From assembly GCF_046523945.1 (NCBI RefSeq), contig NZ_CP171363.1, positions 1,364,001-1,428,000 of the forward strand: 64,000 nucleotides of DNA. Reading direction: 5' to 3'. The DNA comes from Faucicola mancuniensis (GTDB taxonomy: Bacteria > Pseudomonadota > Gammaproteobacteria > Pseudomonadales > Moraxellaceae). The notes beneath the pieces are model-generated. The model was not told where the DNA came from. It ran no database searches and saw nothing but the letters and a program-made list of their open reading frames with translations. The translations under genes and the position numbers were made by a program. Of this stretch, positions 1 through 9,199 are shown piece after piece. The first letter of the stretch is position 1, and each line of letters starts with the position of its first letter.

Positions 1-2141
1 ATCAAGGAAATAGCATCACGGTTTCACGCCTTGATGATGGCATTGTCAAATTTCATTTTGATAACCAAACGGAATCGGTGAATAAATTTGACCAAAAAAC
101 CAACCAAGAATTTGACGAAGCGATTAAAGCGTTAGAAAGCACGGCTGACGTAAAAGGTTTAATCGTAACATCAGGCAAAAAGGTATTTATCGCAGGGGCG
201 GATATTACTGAATTTGTAGAATATTTTAACAAACCAGAAAGCGAAATTGAAAGTTGGATTGTTGATATTAATAAAGTGTTTAACCGTTTTGAAGATTTGC
301 CATTTCCAAAAGTTGCGGCGATTAACGGTGCAGCGTTGGGCGGTGGTTGCGAAATGACGCTTGTGTGTGATTATCGTGTGATTAGCGATAAAGCGACTAT
401 TGGCTTGCCTGAAATCGGTTTGGGTATTTTTCCAGGGTTTGGTGGTTCGGTGCGTACGCCACGCCTTATCGGTATTGACAACGCATTGGAATTGATTGCC
501 AATGCAAAACCGATTAAGCCTGCTGTGGCGTTAAGCATGGGCTTGGTTGATGCGGTGGTAACAGCGGAAAACCTTGAAAAATCAGCGATTGAAACCGTGA
601 AAAAATGTATCGCAGGTGAATTAGATTGGCAAGCTCGTCATGCGGAAAAAGTCAATCCTGTAAAACTTAACCAACTTGAACAAGCAATGGCGTTTAACTC
701 AGCAAAAGGCGTGCTATTGGCAAAAGCCAACCCAGCGCAATATCCTGCACCAAAAATTGCGTTAGATACGATTGAAAAACACGTTAATTTAAAACGTGAT
801 GAAGCGTTGTTGATTGAAGCAAAAGGTTTTGCCAAAGCTGCCAAAACCCCACAAGCAACAAGCCTAGTTGGTCTATTCTTAAACGACCAAGTAGTCAAAA
901 AACTTGCCAAAAAACACAGTGCCAAAGCCCACGACATCAAACAATCTGCGGTGCTAGGTGCAGGTATTATGGGCGGTGGTATCGCTTATCAATCGGCATC
1001 AAAAGGCTTGCCAATCATCATGAAAGACATCAAGTCAGAACAGCTTGACTTAGGCATGGGCGAAGCGAGCAAACTTTTGTCAAAAGAAGTGGAACGTGGC
1101 AAATTAACCCCTGCCAAAATGGGCGAAATGCTAAGCCGTATCCGTCCAACGTTAAATTACGGCGATTTTGGTGAAACGGATATTGTCATTGAAGCGGTTG
1201 TTGAAAATCCAAAAATCAAAAAAGCCGTGTTAAAAGAAGTTGAAGGCTTGGTGAAAAATAATGCGATTTTGGCATCAAACACTTCAACGATTTCTATTAC
1301 CGAGCTTGCGACCGCACTAGACCGCCCAGAAAACTTTGTCGGTATGCACTTTTTTAACCCTGTTCACCGTATGCCGTTGGTGGAAGTCATTCGTGGCGAA
1401 AAATCAAGTGAAGAAGCCATTGCGACTACTGTTGCATTAGCTGAAAAAATGGGTAAGGTGCCTGTTGTCGTAAACGATTGTCCGGGTTTCTTGGTAAATC
1501 GTGTGTTGTTCCCTTACTTTGGGGCGTTTGATTTGTTATTAAAAGACGGTGCGGATTTTGTGCAGATTGACAAAGTTATGGAAAAATTCGGCTGGCCAAT
1601 GGGTCCTGCGTATTTGATTGACGTGGTCGGTCTTGATACAGGCGTTCACGGTGCAGAAGTGATGGCGGAAGGTTTCCCAGACCGTATGAAGCCTGACTTT
1701 AAAGGCAGTATTCAAGCCTTGTTTGAAGCCAATCGCTTGGGTCAAAAAAATGGCGTTGGTTTTTATAAATACGAAATTGACAAAAAAGGCAAACCTGCAA
1801 AAAAAGCTGACTCTACAACGCTTGAAGTTATCAAACCTGTGGTTGATGCGTCAAAAGCCTTTGACGACCAAGAAATCATTGACCGCATGATGCTAACGCT
1901 TTGTAACGAAACGGTTCGTTGCTTAGAAGACAATATCGTGGCAACCCCAGCAGAAGCGGATATGGCGATGATTATGGGTATTGGTTTCCCACCGTTCCGT
2001 GGTGGCCTATGCCGTTACATTGACCAAGTTGGCGTGAGCGAGTTTGTGGCGTTATGCGATAAATATGCCCATCTTGGCAAAGCGTACGAAGCCCCAGAAT
2101 TGCTAAAACAAATGGCAAAAGACGGTAAAACTTTTTACTAA
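1..2141 (+). CDS. fadB: Fatty acid oxidation complex subunit alpha FadB (5' partial)
   Basis: Multifunctional beta-oxidation enzyme combining enoyl-CoA hydratase/isomerase (N-terminal crotonase half) and 3-hydroxyacyl-CoA dehydrogenase (C-terminal half); it forms a complex with FadA. The reading frame is open from base 3, upstream of the first GTG at 78, and its residues (QGNSITVSRLDDGIVKFHFD) match the usual FadB N-terminus, so the gene begins just before the window and only a few codons are missing. Visible motifs are the crotonase oxyanion segment GAALGGGCEM, the PEIGLGIFPGFGG loop, the NAD-binding GAGIMGGGIA near the middle, and the dehydrogenase stretch HFFNPVHRMPLVEV. It lies 25 bp ahead of fadA, so the two are an operon. 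Confidence 0.97.
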   Translation, partial: QGNSITVSRLDDGIVKFHFDNQTESVNKFDQKTNQEFDEAIKALESTADVKGLIVTSGKKVFIAGADITEFVEYFNKPESEIESWIVDINKVFNRFEDLPFPKVAAINGAALGGGCEMTLVCDYRVISDKATIGLPEIGLGIFPGFGGSVRTPRLIGIDNALELIANAKPIKPAVALSMGLVDAVVTAENLEKSAIETVKKCIAGELDWQARHAEKVNPVKLNQLEQAMAFNSAKGVLLAKANPAQYPAPKIALDTIEKHVNLKRDEALLIEAKGFAKAAKTPQATSLVGLFLNDQVVKKLAKKHSAKAHDIKQSAVLGAGIMGGGIAYQSASKGLPIIMKDIKSEQLDLGMGEASKLLSKEVERGKLTPAKMGEMLSRIRPTLNYGDFGETDIVIEAVVENPKIKKAVLKEVEGLVKNNAILASNTSTISITELATALDRPENFVGMHFFNPVHRMPLVEVIRGEKSSEEAIATTVALAEKMGKVPVVVNDCPGFLVNRVLFPYFGAFDLLLKDGADFVQIDKVMEKFGWPMGPAYLIDVVGLDTGVHGAEVMAEGFPDRMKPDFKGSIQALFEANRLGQKNGVGFYKYEIDKKGKPAKKADSTTLEVIKPVVDASKAFDDQEIIDRMMLTLCNETVRCLEDNIVATPAEADMAMIMGIGFPPFRGGLCRYIDQVGVSEFVALCDKYAHLGKAYEAPELLKQMAKDGKTFY

Positions 2142-2166
2142 TTAGAATAATTAAAAGGAAAAAACC

Positions 2167-3339
2167 ATGACAACATTAAGTCCAAAAGACGTAGTAATCG
2201 TAGATGGCGTACGCTCTGCGATGGGAAAATCAAAAAACGGTATGTTCCGCAACGTGCGTGCCGACAACCTATCAGCCGAAGTCGTTCGCCAATTATTAAA
2301 ACGCAACGAATTTGATTTAAACCTTGTAGAAGACGTGATTTGGGGTGCGGTAAACCAAACCCTAGAACAAGGCTGGAATATCGGTCGCCATATCGGTCTA
2401 TTAGCAGGTATCCCAAAAACCGCAGGCGGTCAAACTGTAAACCGTCTATGTGGTTCATCAATGCAAGCATTGCACACAGCCGCCGCCCAAATTATGACCA
2501 ATCAAGGCGATGTATTTATCATCGGTGGCGTGGAACACATGGGACACGTCAGCATGATGCACGGTGTGGACTTGAACCCACAAGCGTCAAAACACTATGC
2601 CAAAGCGTCAAACATGATGGGTCTAACCGCAGAAATGCTTGGACGTTTAAACAACATCAGCCGTGAAGAACAAGACGCATTTGGCGTACAATCGCACAAA
2701 CGTGCATGGGATGCAACTGTAAACGGTCGCTTTAAAAAAGAAATCGTAGGCGTAGAAGGACACGACCAAGACGGCAACTTGCAACTTTGCACTGTGGACG
2801 AAGTCATTCGCCCAGATGCCAATTTGGAAGCCTTCCAAGCGTTACGTCCTGTTTTTGACCCAAAAAACGGTACAGTAACAGCAGCGACTGCATCAGCATT
2901 ATCAGACGGTGCGTGTGCGATGCTTATCATGTCAGCCCAAAAAGCCAAAGATTTAGGCTTAAAACCACGTGCTAGAATTCGTGGCATGGCAGTAGCAGGT
3001 TGTGATGCGGCGATTATGGGTTACGGCCCTGTTCCTGCAACGCAAAAAGCGTTAAAACGTGCGGGCATGAGCATGGACGACATTCAAACGATTGAATTAA
3101 ACGAAGCGTTCGCCGCTCAAGGTTTATCAGTGATGAAAGGCTTAAACATCAGCGATAAACAAGACATCATCAATCTAAACGGTGGTGCAATCGCATTAGG
3201 ACACCCACTTGGCTGTTCAGGTGCGAGAATTACCACAACCTTGCTAAATGTGATGGAACAACAAGATACCCAAATCGGTCTTGCTACCATGTGTATCGGT
3301 CTTGGTCAAGGTATTGCGACCATCATTGAGCGTGTGTAA
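2167..3339 (+). CDS. fadA: 3-ketoacyl-CoA thiolase FadA
   Basis: Thiolase that cleaves 3-ketoacyl-CoA with CoA to release acetyl-CoA, the last step of beta-oxidation. At 390 residues it is the family's usual size. The nucleophilic Cys95 lies in VNRLCGSSMQALH, the active-site His in GGAIALGHPLGCSGAR, and the second catalytic Cys in MCIGLGQG close to the C-terminus. An AAAGGA ribosome site precedes the ATG. It directly follows fadB and is closed by a terminator, giving a typical two-gene fadBA operon. Confidence 0.97.
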   Translation: MTTLSPKDVVIVDGVRSAMGKSKNGMFRNVRADNLSAEVVRQLLKRNEFDLNLVEDVIWGAVNQTLEQGWNIGRHIGLLAGIPKTAGGQTVNRLCGSSMQALHTAAAQIMTNQGDVFIIGGVEHMGHVSMMHGVDLNPQASKHYAKASNMMGLTAEMLGRLNNISREEQDAFGVQSHKRAWDATVNGRFKKEIVGVEGHDQDGNLQLCTVDEVIRPDANLEAFQALRPVFDPKNGTVTAATASALSDGACAMLIMSAQKAKDLGLKPRARIRGMAVAGCDAAIMGYGPVPATQKALKRAGMSMDDIQTIELNEAFAAQGLSVMKGLNISDKQDIINLNGGAIALGHPLGCSGARITTTLLNVMEQQDTQIGLATMCIGLGQGIATIIERV

Positions 3340-3354
3340 TAAAAGCACTTTGAC

Positions 3355-3390
3355 AAAAAAACCTACCAGATTGTTGGCAGGTTTTTTTAT
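3355..3390 (+). terminator. Rho-independent terminator of fadBA
   Basis: An imperfect stem (aacctacc pairing with ggcaggtt, one mismatch) with a short loop is followed by a run of seven T, 16 bases after the fadA stop. Confidence 0.75.
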
Positions 3391-3417
3391 TTTTATAACA
3401 AAAATTTTTAAGAAATT

Positions 3418-4044
3418 TTAAAAATTTTGCCAAAAATCTTTGTTGTGAAAATCAGGTGGATTGGCATGGTTCACGGCATAAAAAATCGGTTCGCCTTGTT
3501 GATACAAAATTACGCAAGGATTGATTTTGGTAAGCTGTAAATCTTTTGGCAAAACAATCTCAAAACCAAATGTGGATAAAAAATTCAGATTTGCCAATGA
3601 TGTATCATCATTGATAGCAATATTTTTCACATGAAAATTTTGAACATTGATTTGCTGTTTTTGCCAATTAAATTGTAATTGTTCGGTCGCTCGTGGTGGC
3701 ATTTGTTTTGGCGTACGATAATCATCAAAATGATACAAAGCATACGCACCGTTTGGACTGGCATTAATTTCAAAATATTGTTGATTATTGATTTGAATAA
3801 AACATTCTAAACAATTTTTTTTCCATAAATAATCCGTTGCTTTGACATTATTTTGTGAAAAATCATCAAAATCAATGGCATGAGTGGATAAAATTTGGTA
3901 ATTTAAATTTAACAAAAATTGATTATTTTCGCCATTTTGTTGCAATTCACTTTTAACCAACACAACCGCAAAATCCGATTGTGCTGAATGTTCTGCAATC
4001 GGATTTAAGCAAAAAGTGTTGGATTTAAGCGTTTTATTTGTCAT
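3418..4044 (-). CDS. DOMON-like domain protein, function unknown
   Basis: A 208-residue protein that resembles the family annotated as DOMON-like (type 9) domain proteins. The family-like segments I see are LWKKNCLECFIQI, YFEINASPNGAYALYHFDDYR and a C-terminal NPPDFHNKDFW. DOMON folds elsewhere bind heme or sugars, but no ligand is established for this group and I infer none. There is no signal peptide, so it is probably cytoplasmic. It starts 27 bp after yhbY on the same strand and is probably co-transcribed with it. Confidence 0.65.
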   Translation of the reverse strand: MTNKTLKSNTFCLNPIAEHSAQSDFAVVLVKSELQQNGENNQFLLNLNYQILSTHAIDFDDFSQNNVKATDYLWKKNCLECFIQINNQQYFEINASPNGAYALYHFDDYRTPKQMPPRATEQLQFNWQKQQINVQNFHVKNIAINDDTSLANLNFLSTFGFEIVLPKDLQLTKINPCVILYQQGEPIFYAVNHANPPDFHNKDFWQNF

Positions 4045-4071
4045 TTTTTTTAAAAAATACTTTAATAAAAA

Positions 4072-4389
4072 TTAACCAAAACGAACCAAATTGGACAATT
4101 TTGGATTGGCTTCAGGATTTTCACGCAGTAGCAACACCACACGCCCGATACTATTAATCAGCGTTGAACCTGTCGCCTCGGCGATTTGCTCGGCGACTGC
4201 TTCACGTTCATCTTTACTGCCTGCTGGGATTTTGACCTTAATCAGCTCGTGGTCGTTTAACGCACGAGCGATTTCTTCAATCACTGTATCGGTCAGACCG
4301 TTGCCACCGATAATCACCACAGGATTTAGATGATGTCCTATACCTTTTAAATGTTTGATATCAGCGTTGCTTAATGTTTTGTTTGACAT
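4072..4389 (-). CDS. yhbY: Ribosome assembly RNA-binding protein YhbY (CRM domain)
   Basis: A 105-residue single CRM-domain RNA-binding protein associated with large ribosomal subunit precursors. The order LKGIGHHLNPVVIIGGNGLTD followed by the GxxG-containing second half and the VVLLLREN segment is characteristic. It is divergent from rlmE with 111 bp between the starts, the same arrangement as in Escherichia coli, where both genes act in 50S maturation. Confidence 0.93.
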   Translation of the reverse strand: MSNKTLSNADIKHLKGIGHHLNPVVIIGGNGLTDTVIEEIARALNDHELIKVKIPAGSKDEREAVAEQIAEATGSTLINSIGRVVLLLRENPEANPKLSNLVRFG

Positions 4390-4500
4390 AAAAACCCTTT
4401 GTTAAAAATATAAAAATAACTGCCATTATAGCACAAACCTTTTGGCAAAATATGGTAAAATAATAGCAATTTTGTGTGAAAAAACTTAAAAAAGGCAATT

Positions 4501-5133
4501 ATGGCAACCCGAATTACCAACAAAAAACTGTCTAAAAGTAGCCGAGCGTGGATGAAAGAACACTTGGACGACCACTATGTCAAACTCGCCCAACGTGATG
4601 GCTACAGAGCCAGAGCCGCGTATAAGCTATTGGAAATTAACGATAAATTACAACTCATCAAAAAAGGCATGACGGTGGTGGACTTGGGTTCTGCCCCTGG
4701 TAGCTGGTCGCAAGTGGCGGGAAAATTGGTCGGTGATAATGGTAAATTGATTGCGTCTGATATTTTGCCGATGGATACGCTTGAAAATGTTACCTTTATT
4801 CAAGGTGATTTTCGTGAGCAAGAAGTTTTTGACAAAATCATGGACGAAGTTGATGGCAAAAAAGTAGATGTGGTGCTGTCTGATATGGCTCCCAATACGT
4901 CTGGTTTTACGGCGGTAGACCAGCCACGCATGATTTATTTATGCGAGCTTGCGATGGATTTTGCCAGTCAAGTTTTGGACGAAGGTGGCACGCTGATTAT
5001 CAAAGTATTTCAGGGCGAAGGTTCGGACGAATTGCGAAAACAAATGCAACAAACCTTTAGAAAAGTACGCAGTATAAAGCCTGCGGCATCTCGTGCTAGG
5101 TCAAAAGAGATGTACTGGGTAGCAACGATGTGA
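4501..5133 (+). CDS. rlmE: 23S rRNA (uridine-2552-2'-O)-methyltransferase RlmE
   Basis: SAM-dependent methyltransferase of the FtsJ/RrmJ family that 2'-O-methylates U2552 in the A-loop of 23S rRNA. It has 210 residues, close to the family norm. The SAM-binding segment VVDLGSAPGSWSQVA and the catalytic tetrad context (K in RAAYKLLEI, D in LSDMAPNTSG, K in LIIKVFQGEG, E near the end) are all present. It precedes ftsH, as in many gammaproteobacteria. Confidence 0.96.
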   Translation: MATRITNKKLSKSSRAWMKEHLDDHYVKLAQRDGYRARAAYKLLEINDKLQLIKKGMTVVDLGSAPGSWSQVAGKLVGDNGKLIASDILPMDTLENVTFIQGDFREQEVFDKIMDEVDGKKVDVVLSDMAPNTSGFTAVDQPRMIYLCELAMDFASQVLDEGGTLIIKVFQGEGSDELRKQMQQTFRKVRSIKPAASRARSKEMYWVATM

Positions 5134-5173
5134 TATGTTAAAAATAAACGCTTGTTTGTTTTTAAGGTTGAAT

Positions 5174-5188
5174 TGGTAATAATTACCA
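5174..5188. promoter_or_regulatory. Perfect 15-nt palindrome upstream of ftsH
   Basis: TGGTAATAATTACCA is a perfect odd palindrome in the rlmE-ftsH gap, 40 bp after the rlmE stop and 120 bp before ftsH. It has no T-run and so does not look like a terminator; an operator is possible, but no regulator can be named. Confidence 0.3.
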
Positions 5189-5307
5189 TTTTACAACAGT
5201 TTTTTTGCTTGATAATCATTTTTCAAGCCTTATATCATGCTATATTATATAATTGACATTTTACAACATTAACAATTATCAATCGATAAATAGGATAGGA
5301 CATACCC

Positions 5308-7209
5308 GTGAGCGACATGGTAAAAAATACCTTATTATGGTTTGCAGTGATTTTTGTGTTGGTTGCTGTTTTTAGCAATTTTGACACAAAAAATGAACCT
5401 GATAAGCTCAATTATTCCCAATTTGTTACCCAAGTCAGTGGCGACAAAATAAAAAGCGTCAAAATTGATGGCGAGCATATCTCAGGCGAAACCAAAAGTG
5501 GCGCAACCTTTGAAACGGTACGCCCTGCGGTAACAGATACCGAGCTTATGCCAAAACTGATTAAGCACAACGTGGAAGTACAAGGGGCAAGCCCTGAACG
5601 CCAAGGCGTGATGATGCAGTTGTTGATTGCCAGTTTTCCTGTGCTGTTGATTATCGGTTTGTTCTTATTTATCATGCGAAATATGAATGGTGGCGGTAGT
5701 AGTGGCGGTGGTCGTGGTTTTGGCCCGATGAGTTTTGGTAAATCCAAAGCCAAAATGCTGACCGAAGACCAAGTCAAAGTTACCTTTGCTGATGTCGCAG
5801 GTTGTGAAGAGTCCAAACAAGAAGTCACCGAAATCGTGGACTTTTTGCGAGACCCAGAAAAATTCACCAAATTGGGTGCGACCATTCCTCGTGGCGTATT
5901 GATGGTAGGACCTCCTGGTACTGGTAAAACTTTGCTTGCCAAAGCGATTGCAGGGGAAGCCAAAGTACCGTTTTTTAGTATTTCAGGTTCTGACTTTGTT
6001 GAAATGTTTGTCGGTGTCGGTGCAAGCCGTGTGCGTGATATGTTTGAGCAAGCCAAAAAGAACGCCCCTTGTATCATTTTTATTGATGAGATTGATGCGG
6101 TCGGTCGCCATCGTGGTAACGGCATGGGTGGCGGTCATGATGAACGTGAACAAACCTTAAACCAACTGCTTGTTGAAATGGACGGTTTTGAAGGCAATGA
6201 TGGTGTGATTGTGATTGCGGCAACGAACCGTGCTGATGTGCTGGATAAAGCCTTGCTACGTCCAGGTCGTTTTGACCGTCAAGTCAGTGTCGGCTTGCCA
6301 GATATCAAAGGTCGTGAAGAAATTTTGCGTGTTCATCTTAAAAAATTGCCTGCAACCGTTGGCGTGGATATCCGCACGTTGGCTCGTGGTACACCGGGCT
6401 TTAGTGGGGCTCAATTGGCAAATCTTGTCAACGAAGCCGCTTTGTTCGCTGCTCGTGGTAACAAAGTTTCAGTGGATATGAACGACTTTGAAAATGCCAA
6501 AGACAAGTTATTTATGGGCCCTGAGCGTAAATCGATGGTATTGCGTGAAGAAGAACGCCGTGCCACTGCCTATCACGAAGCAGGTCATGCACTGGTTGCC
6601 GAAATGCTACCAAATACCGACCCTGTGCATAAAGTTACCATTATGCCACGTGGTTGGGCGTTGGGCGTAACGTGGCAGTTACCAGAGCAAGATGCGATTA
6701 GCAAATACAAAGACGGTATGTTAAACGAATTGTCAATCTTGTTTGGCGGTCGTATCGCTGAAGAAATCTTTATTCATCAACAATCAACAGGTGCGTCAAA
6801 CGACTTTGAACGTGCGACCAAAATGGCTCGTGCAATGGTAACAAAATACGGTATGTCAGAAAAAATGGGCGTGATGGTCTATGAAGATGACGACAATCAA
6901 GGCTATTTCCCAAGCCGTACCATCTCAGAAGCGACCCAACAAAAAGTCGATGATGAAGTTCGCCGTATCCTAGAAACGCAGTACAATATCGCTCGTGAAA
7001 TCATTGATGCCAATCATGACAAAATGCACGCCATGGTTGAAGCCTTGATGAAATGGGAAACCATTGACCGAGACCAATTACAAGACATCATGGCAGGCAT
7101 TGCCCCACGTGAACCAAAAAATTACCAAGAGCCAATCAAGGTAAATTTTGAAAAAGATGTTACACCAACAGGTGGTTCAAGTTTGCCACCGCCATTGCCA
7201 GCGATGTAA
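5308..7209 (+). CDS. ftsH: ATP-dependent zinc metalloprotease FtsH
   Basis: Membrane-anchored AAA+ protease that degrades misfolded membrane proteins and short-lived regulators. The 633 residues show a first membrane segment at about residues 7-24, a periplasmic stretch, a second membrane segment at about 103-122, Walker A GPPGTGKT at 201-208, Walker B IIFIDEIDAVG, the second region of homology with RADVLDKALLRPGRFDR, and the zinc site HEAGH at 423-427. The GTG start at 5308 is preferred over ATG 5317 because a TAGGATAGGA ribosome site sits at the right distance. The rlmE-ftsH-folP order is conserved in gammaproteobacteria. Confidence 0.96.
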   Translation: MSDMVKNTLLWFAVIFVLVAVFSNFDTKNEPDKLNYSQFVTQVSGDKIKSVKIDGEHISGETKSGATFETVRPAVTDTELMPKLIKHNVEVQGASPERQGVMMQLLIASFPVLLIIGLFLFIMRNMNGGGSSGGGRGFGPMSFGKSKAKMLTEDQVKVTFADVAGCEESKQEVTEIVDFLRDPEKFTKLGATIPRGVLMVGPPGTGKTLLAKAIAGEAKVPFFSISGSDFVEMFVGVGASRVRDMFEQAKKNAPCIIFIDEIDAVGRHRGNGMGGGHDEREQTLNQLLVEMDGFEGNDGVIVIAATNRADVLDKALLRPGRFDRQVSVGLPDIKGREEILRVHLKKLPATVGVDIRTLARGTPGFSGAQLANLVNEAALFAARGNKVSVDMNDFENAKDKLFMGPERKSMVLREEERRATAYHEAGHALVAEMLPNTDPVHKVTIMPRGWALGVTWQLPEQDAISKYKDGMLNELSILFGGRIAEEIFIHQQSTGASNDFERATKMARAMVTKYGMSEKMGVMVYEDDDNQGYFPSRTISEATQQKVDDEVRRILETQYNIAREIIDANHDKMHAMVEALMKWETIDRDQLQDIMAGIAPREPKNYQEPIKVNFEKDVTPTGGSSLPPPLPAM

Positions 7210-7218
7210 TATTTAACC

Positions 7219-7250
7219 AAAAAAACCGTTATGAAAAATAGCGGTTTTTT
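7219..7250 (+). terminator. Terminator after ftsH
   Basis: The stem aaaaccgtta / tagcggtttt (one G-T pair) with a short A-rich loop runs into a long T tract that ends just before folP. Confidence 0.7.
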
Positions 7251-7273
7251 GTTTTTTTTGTTAAGGCTAAAAA

Positions 7274-8155
7274 ATGCAACTTTACCCAATTCCAAATTTT
7301 CACATCACTTATAAGAACCAAACCTTAAACCTATCAACACCGCATATTATGGGGATTTTAAACGTAACGCCTGACTCATTTTCGGACGGTGGTAAACATA
7401 ACGACCTTGACAATGCCGTCCGCCATGCCGAACAGATGATAAAAGACGGTGCAACCATTATTGATGTCGGTGGCGAAAGCACACGCCCAAACGCAAGTGC
7501 CGTGAGCGAAAATCAAGAGCTTGACCGAGTGGTAAAAGTCGTAGAAAAAATCCGCCAAAATAGCGATGATAATATTTGGATTTCGGTGGATACCAGTTCG
7601 CCTGTTGTGATAAAGGCGTGTAGCGAAGTGGGAGCAGGTATTTGGAATGACGTGCGAGCTTTAACACGTCCCAACGCTATACAAATGGCGAATGCTTTGC
7701 AAATTCCTGTTATGCTCATGCATATGCGTGGCGAGCCGACCACCATGAATAACTTGGATAATTATGAAGATATTTTTCAAGATGTATTAAATGAATTACA
7801 ACAACGCATTGATGACGTAACGTCAGGAGGTGTTAAACGTGAAAATTTAATCCTTGATGTTGGTTTTGGTTTTGCCAAAAATTATCAACAAAATTTACAA
7901 TGGCTGAATGAGTTTTATCGGTTACATCAGTTTAATTTGCCTGTGATGGTGGCGTTATCTCGCAAGCGATTTATTGGTGAAGTATTAAATAAAGTTCATC
8001 TAAATAATGATGTTAGTGATCGTGATGAAAGTAGCATGGTGGCAGGGCTGTTGGCGGTGCAACAAGGGGCGTGTATCGTGCGGACGCATAACGTGTTGAT
8101 GATGAAAAAAGGCTTGGCAATGTGGCAAGCATTATCGGCTAATTTGCCCAAGTAA
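7274..8155 (+). CDS. folP: Dihydropteroate synthase FolP
   Basis: Condenses p-aminobenzoate with 6-hydroxymethyl-dihydropterin diphosphate in folate synthesis; the sulfonamide target. The 293 residues include the signature IMGILNVTPDSFSDGG (about residues 25-40), the second signature VGGESTRPNA, the pterin-binding DVGFGFAKNYQQNLQWL and the late SRKRFIGEVL loop. It follows ftsH as usual, but glmM, the common next gene, is absent; a MITE-like element lies immediately downstream. Confidence 0.96.
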   Translation: MQLYPIPNFHITYKNQTLNLSTPHIMGILNVTPDSFSDGGKHNDLDNAVRHAEQMIKDGATIIDVGGESTRPNASAVSENQELDRVVKVVEKIRQNSDDNIWISVDTSSPVVIKACSEVGAGIWNDVRALTRPNAIQMANALQIPVMLMHMRGEPTTMNNLDNYEDIFQDVLNELQQRIDDVTSGGVKRENLILDVGFGFAKNYQQNLQWLNEFYRLHQFNLPVMVALSRKRFIGEVLNKVHLNNDVSDRDESSMVAGLLAVQQGACIVRTHNVLMMKKGLAMWQALSANLPK

Positions 8156-8168
8156 TGTTGTTAATTTA

Positions 8169-8373
8169 AGAACCTGTATTCACAATATTGCGCAGTAAAG
8201 TTTTACAGGTTTTTTAATAAATATTTATTTGTTTTTGCATGAAAAATGGCTAAATCTTGCGGCTTGATGTCAAAAACTTACCTGATAGAATGACTATCAG
8301 TCTGCGTTTTTTCCTTGAAAAGCTGGCGATTTATCGCATTTTTCATTGCAAAAACGTTGTGAATACAGGTTCT
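8169..8373. mobile_element. MITE-like element with 17-bp terminal inverted repeats
   Basis: A 205-bp non-coding block starts with agaacctgtattcacaa (8169-8185) and ends with its exact reverse complement (8357-8373). It contains no open frame, carries an internal perfect hairpin (ctgatag/ctatcag at 8282-8300), and lies between the convergent genes folP and tatC. The size and ends fit a miniature inverted-repeat element mobilised by an IS in trans, but no matching transposase is in the window and I cannot define a target duplication. Its last bases supply part of the tatC stop codon. Confidence 0.55.
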
Positions 8374-9199
8374 AAGCAGTTTGATTATCCGATGTGATTT
8401 CTTTTTTTTCTTTTACCAAAAATTTTGCCAAAATCAGCCCAAGTTCAAACAACAAACACATCGGAATTGCCAATAAAATCATGGAGAAACCATCAGGTGG
8501 CGTAACGATTGCCGAAATGCCAAAACACGCCACGATGATATAACGGCGTTTGTCTTCCAGCGATGCGACCGACACCACACCTGCCAGCACCAACAACAAA
8601 GTCAAAATCGGAATCTCAAAAGTCGCCCCAAACACCAAAAACAGCTTTAACACAAAGTTTAAATAACTGTCAATATCGGTCATCGGCAACACATTGTCAG
8701 GCGAAAATTTGATAAAAAATGCCAAAACTCTGTTTAACACCACATAATAAGCAAAGGCAATCCCCGCATAAAACAAGCCAATAGACGACAACAAAATTGG
8801 CAGGGCAATGCGTTTTTCATGTTTATACAAAGCGGGGGCGACAAACGACCAAATCTGATACAAAATATACGGCATGGCGATAAACATGGCGACATACAAT
8901 GTCAGCTTAATCGGTGCTAAAAAGGGCGATGTGATATCGGTGGCAATCATGTTAGAATTGGTAGGTAACAAGGAAACCAACGGCGTAGAAAAAATATCGT
9001 AAATATCACGAGCAAAGCCGACTAACGCCAAAAAAATCACCAAAACTGATACCAAAATATGAATAAAATGTCGGCGTAATTCAATCAAATGCTCGGTCAA
9101 AGGCATATCCGCCAACTTTTCATCTAGGGCGATATCGTCTTGTTGTTTGGTTTGGGCGATTTGTTCAGGGGGTTTTTTGGTTTTTGTGAGTTTAAACAT
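8372..9199 (-). CDS. tatC: Sec-independent protein translocase TatC
   Basis: Polytopic receptor subunit of the twin-arginine translocase, recognising twin-arginine signal peptides of folded proteins. The 275 residues carry the conserved N-terminal MPLTEHLIELRRH and the post-TM2 segment YQIWSFVAPALYKHEKR, with six predicted membrane segments. The N-terminal extension of about 30 polar residues before the conserved start is longer than in E. coli. Its start overlaps the tatB stop by 8 bp, implying translational coupling. The TAG stop overlaps the terminal inverted repeat of the adjacent 205-bp element. Confidence 0.95.
   Translation of the reverse strand: MFKLTKTKKPPEQIAQTKQQDDIALDEKLADMPLTEHLIELRRHFIHILVSVLVIFLALVGFARDIYDIFSTPLVSLLPTNSNMIATDITSPFLAPIKLTLYVAMFIAMPYILYQIWSFVAPALYKHEKRIALPILLSSIGLFYAGIAFAYYVVLNRVLAFFIKFSPDNVLPMTDIDSYLNFVLKLFLVFGATFEIPILTLLLVLAGVVSVASLEDKRRYIIVACFGISAIVTPPDGFSMILLAIPMCLLFELGLILAKFLVKEKKEITSDNQTA

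Noticed and set aside
638..940. 100-codon frame antisense inside fadB
   Set aside because: Lies fully within fadB and reflects its codon bias; no independent evidence.
5412..6125. 237-codon open frame antisense to ftsH
   Set aside because: It is a shadow of the strongly supported ftsH frame, of low complexity (Ser/Pro/Ile-rich), with no ribosome site and no recognisable domain.
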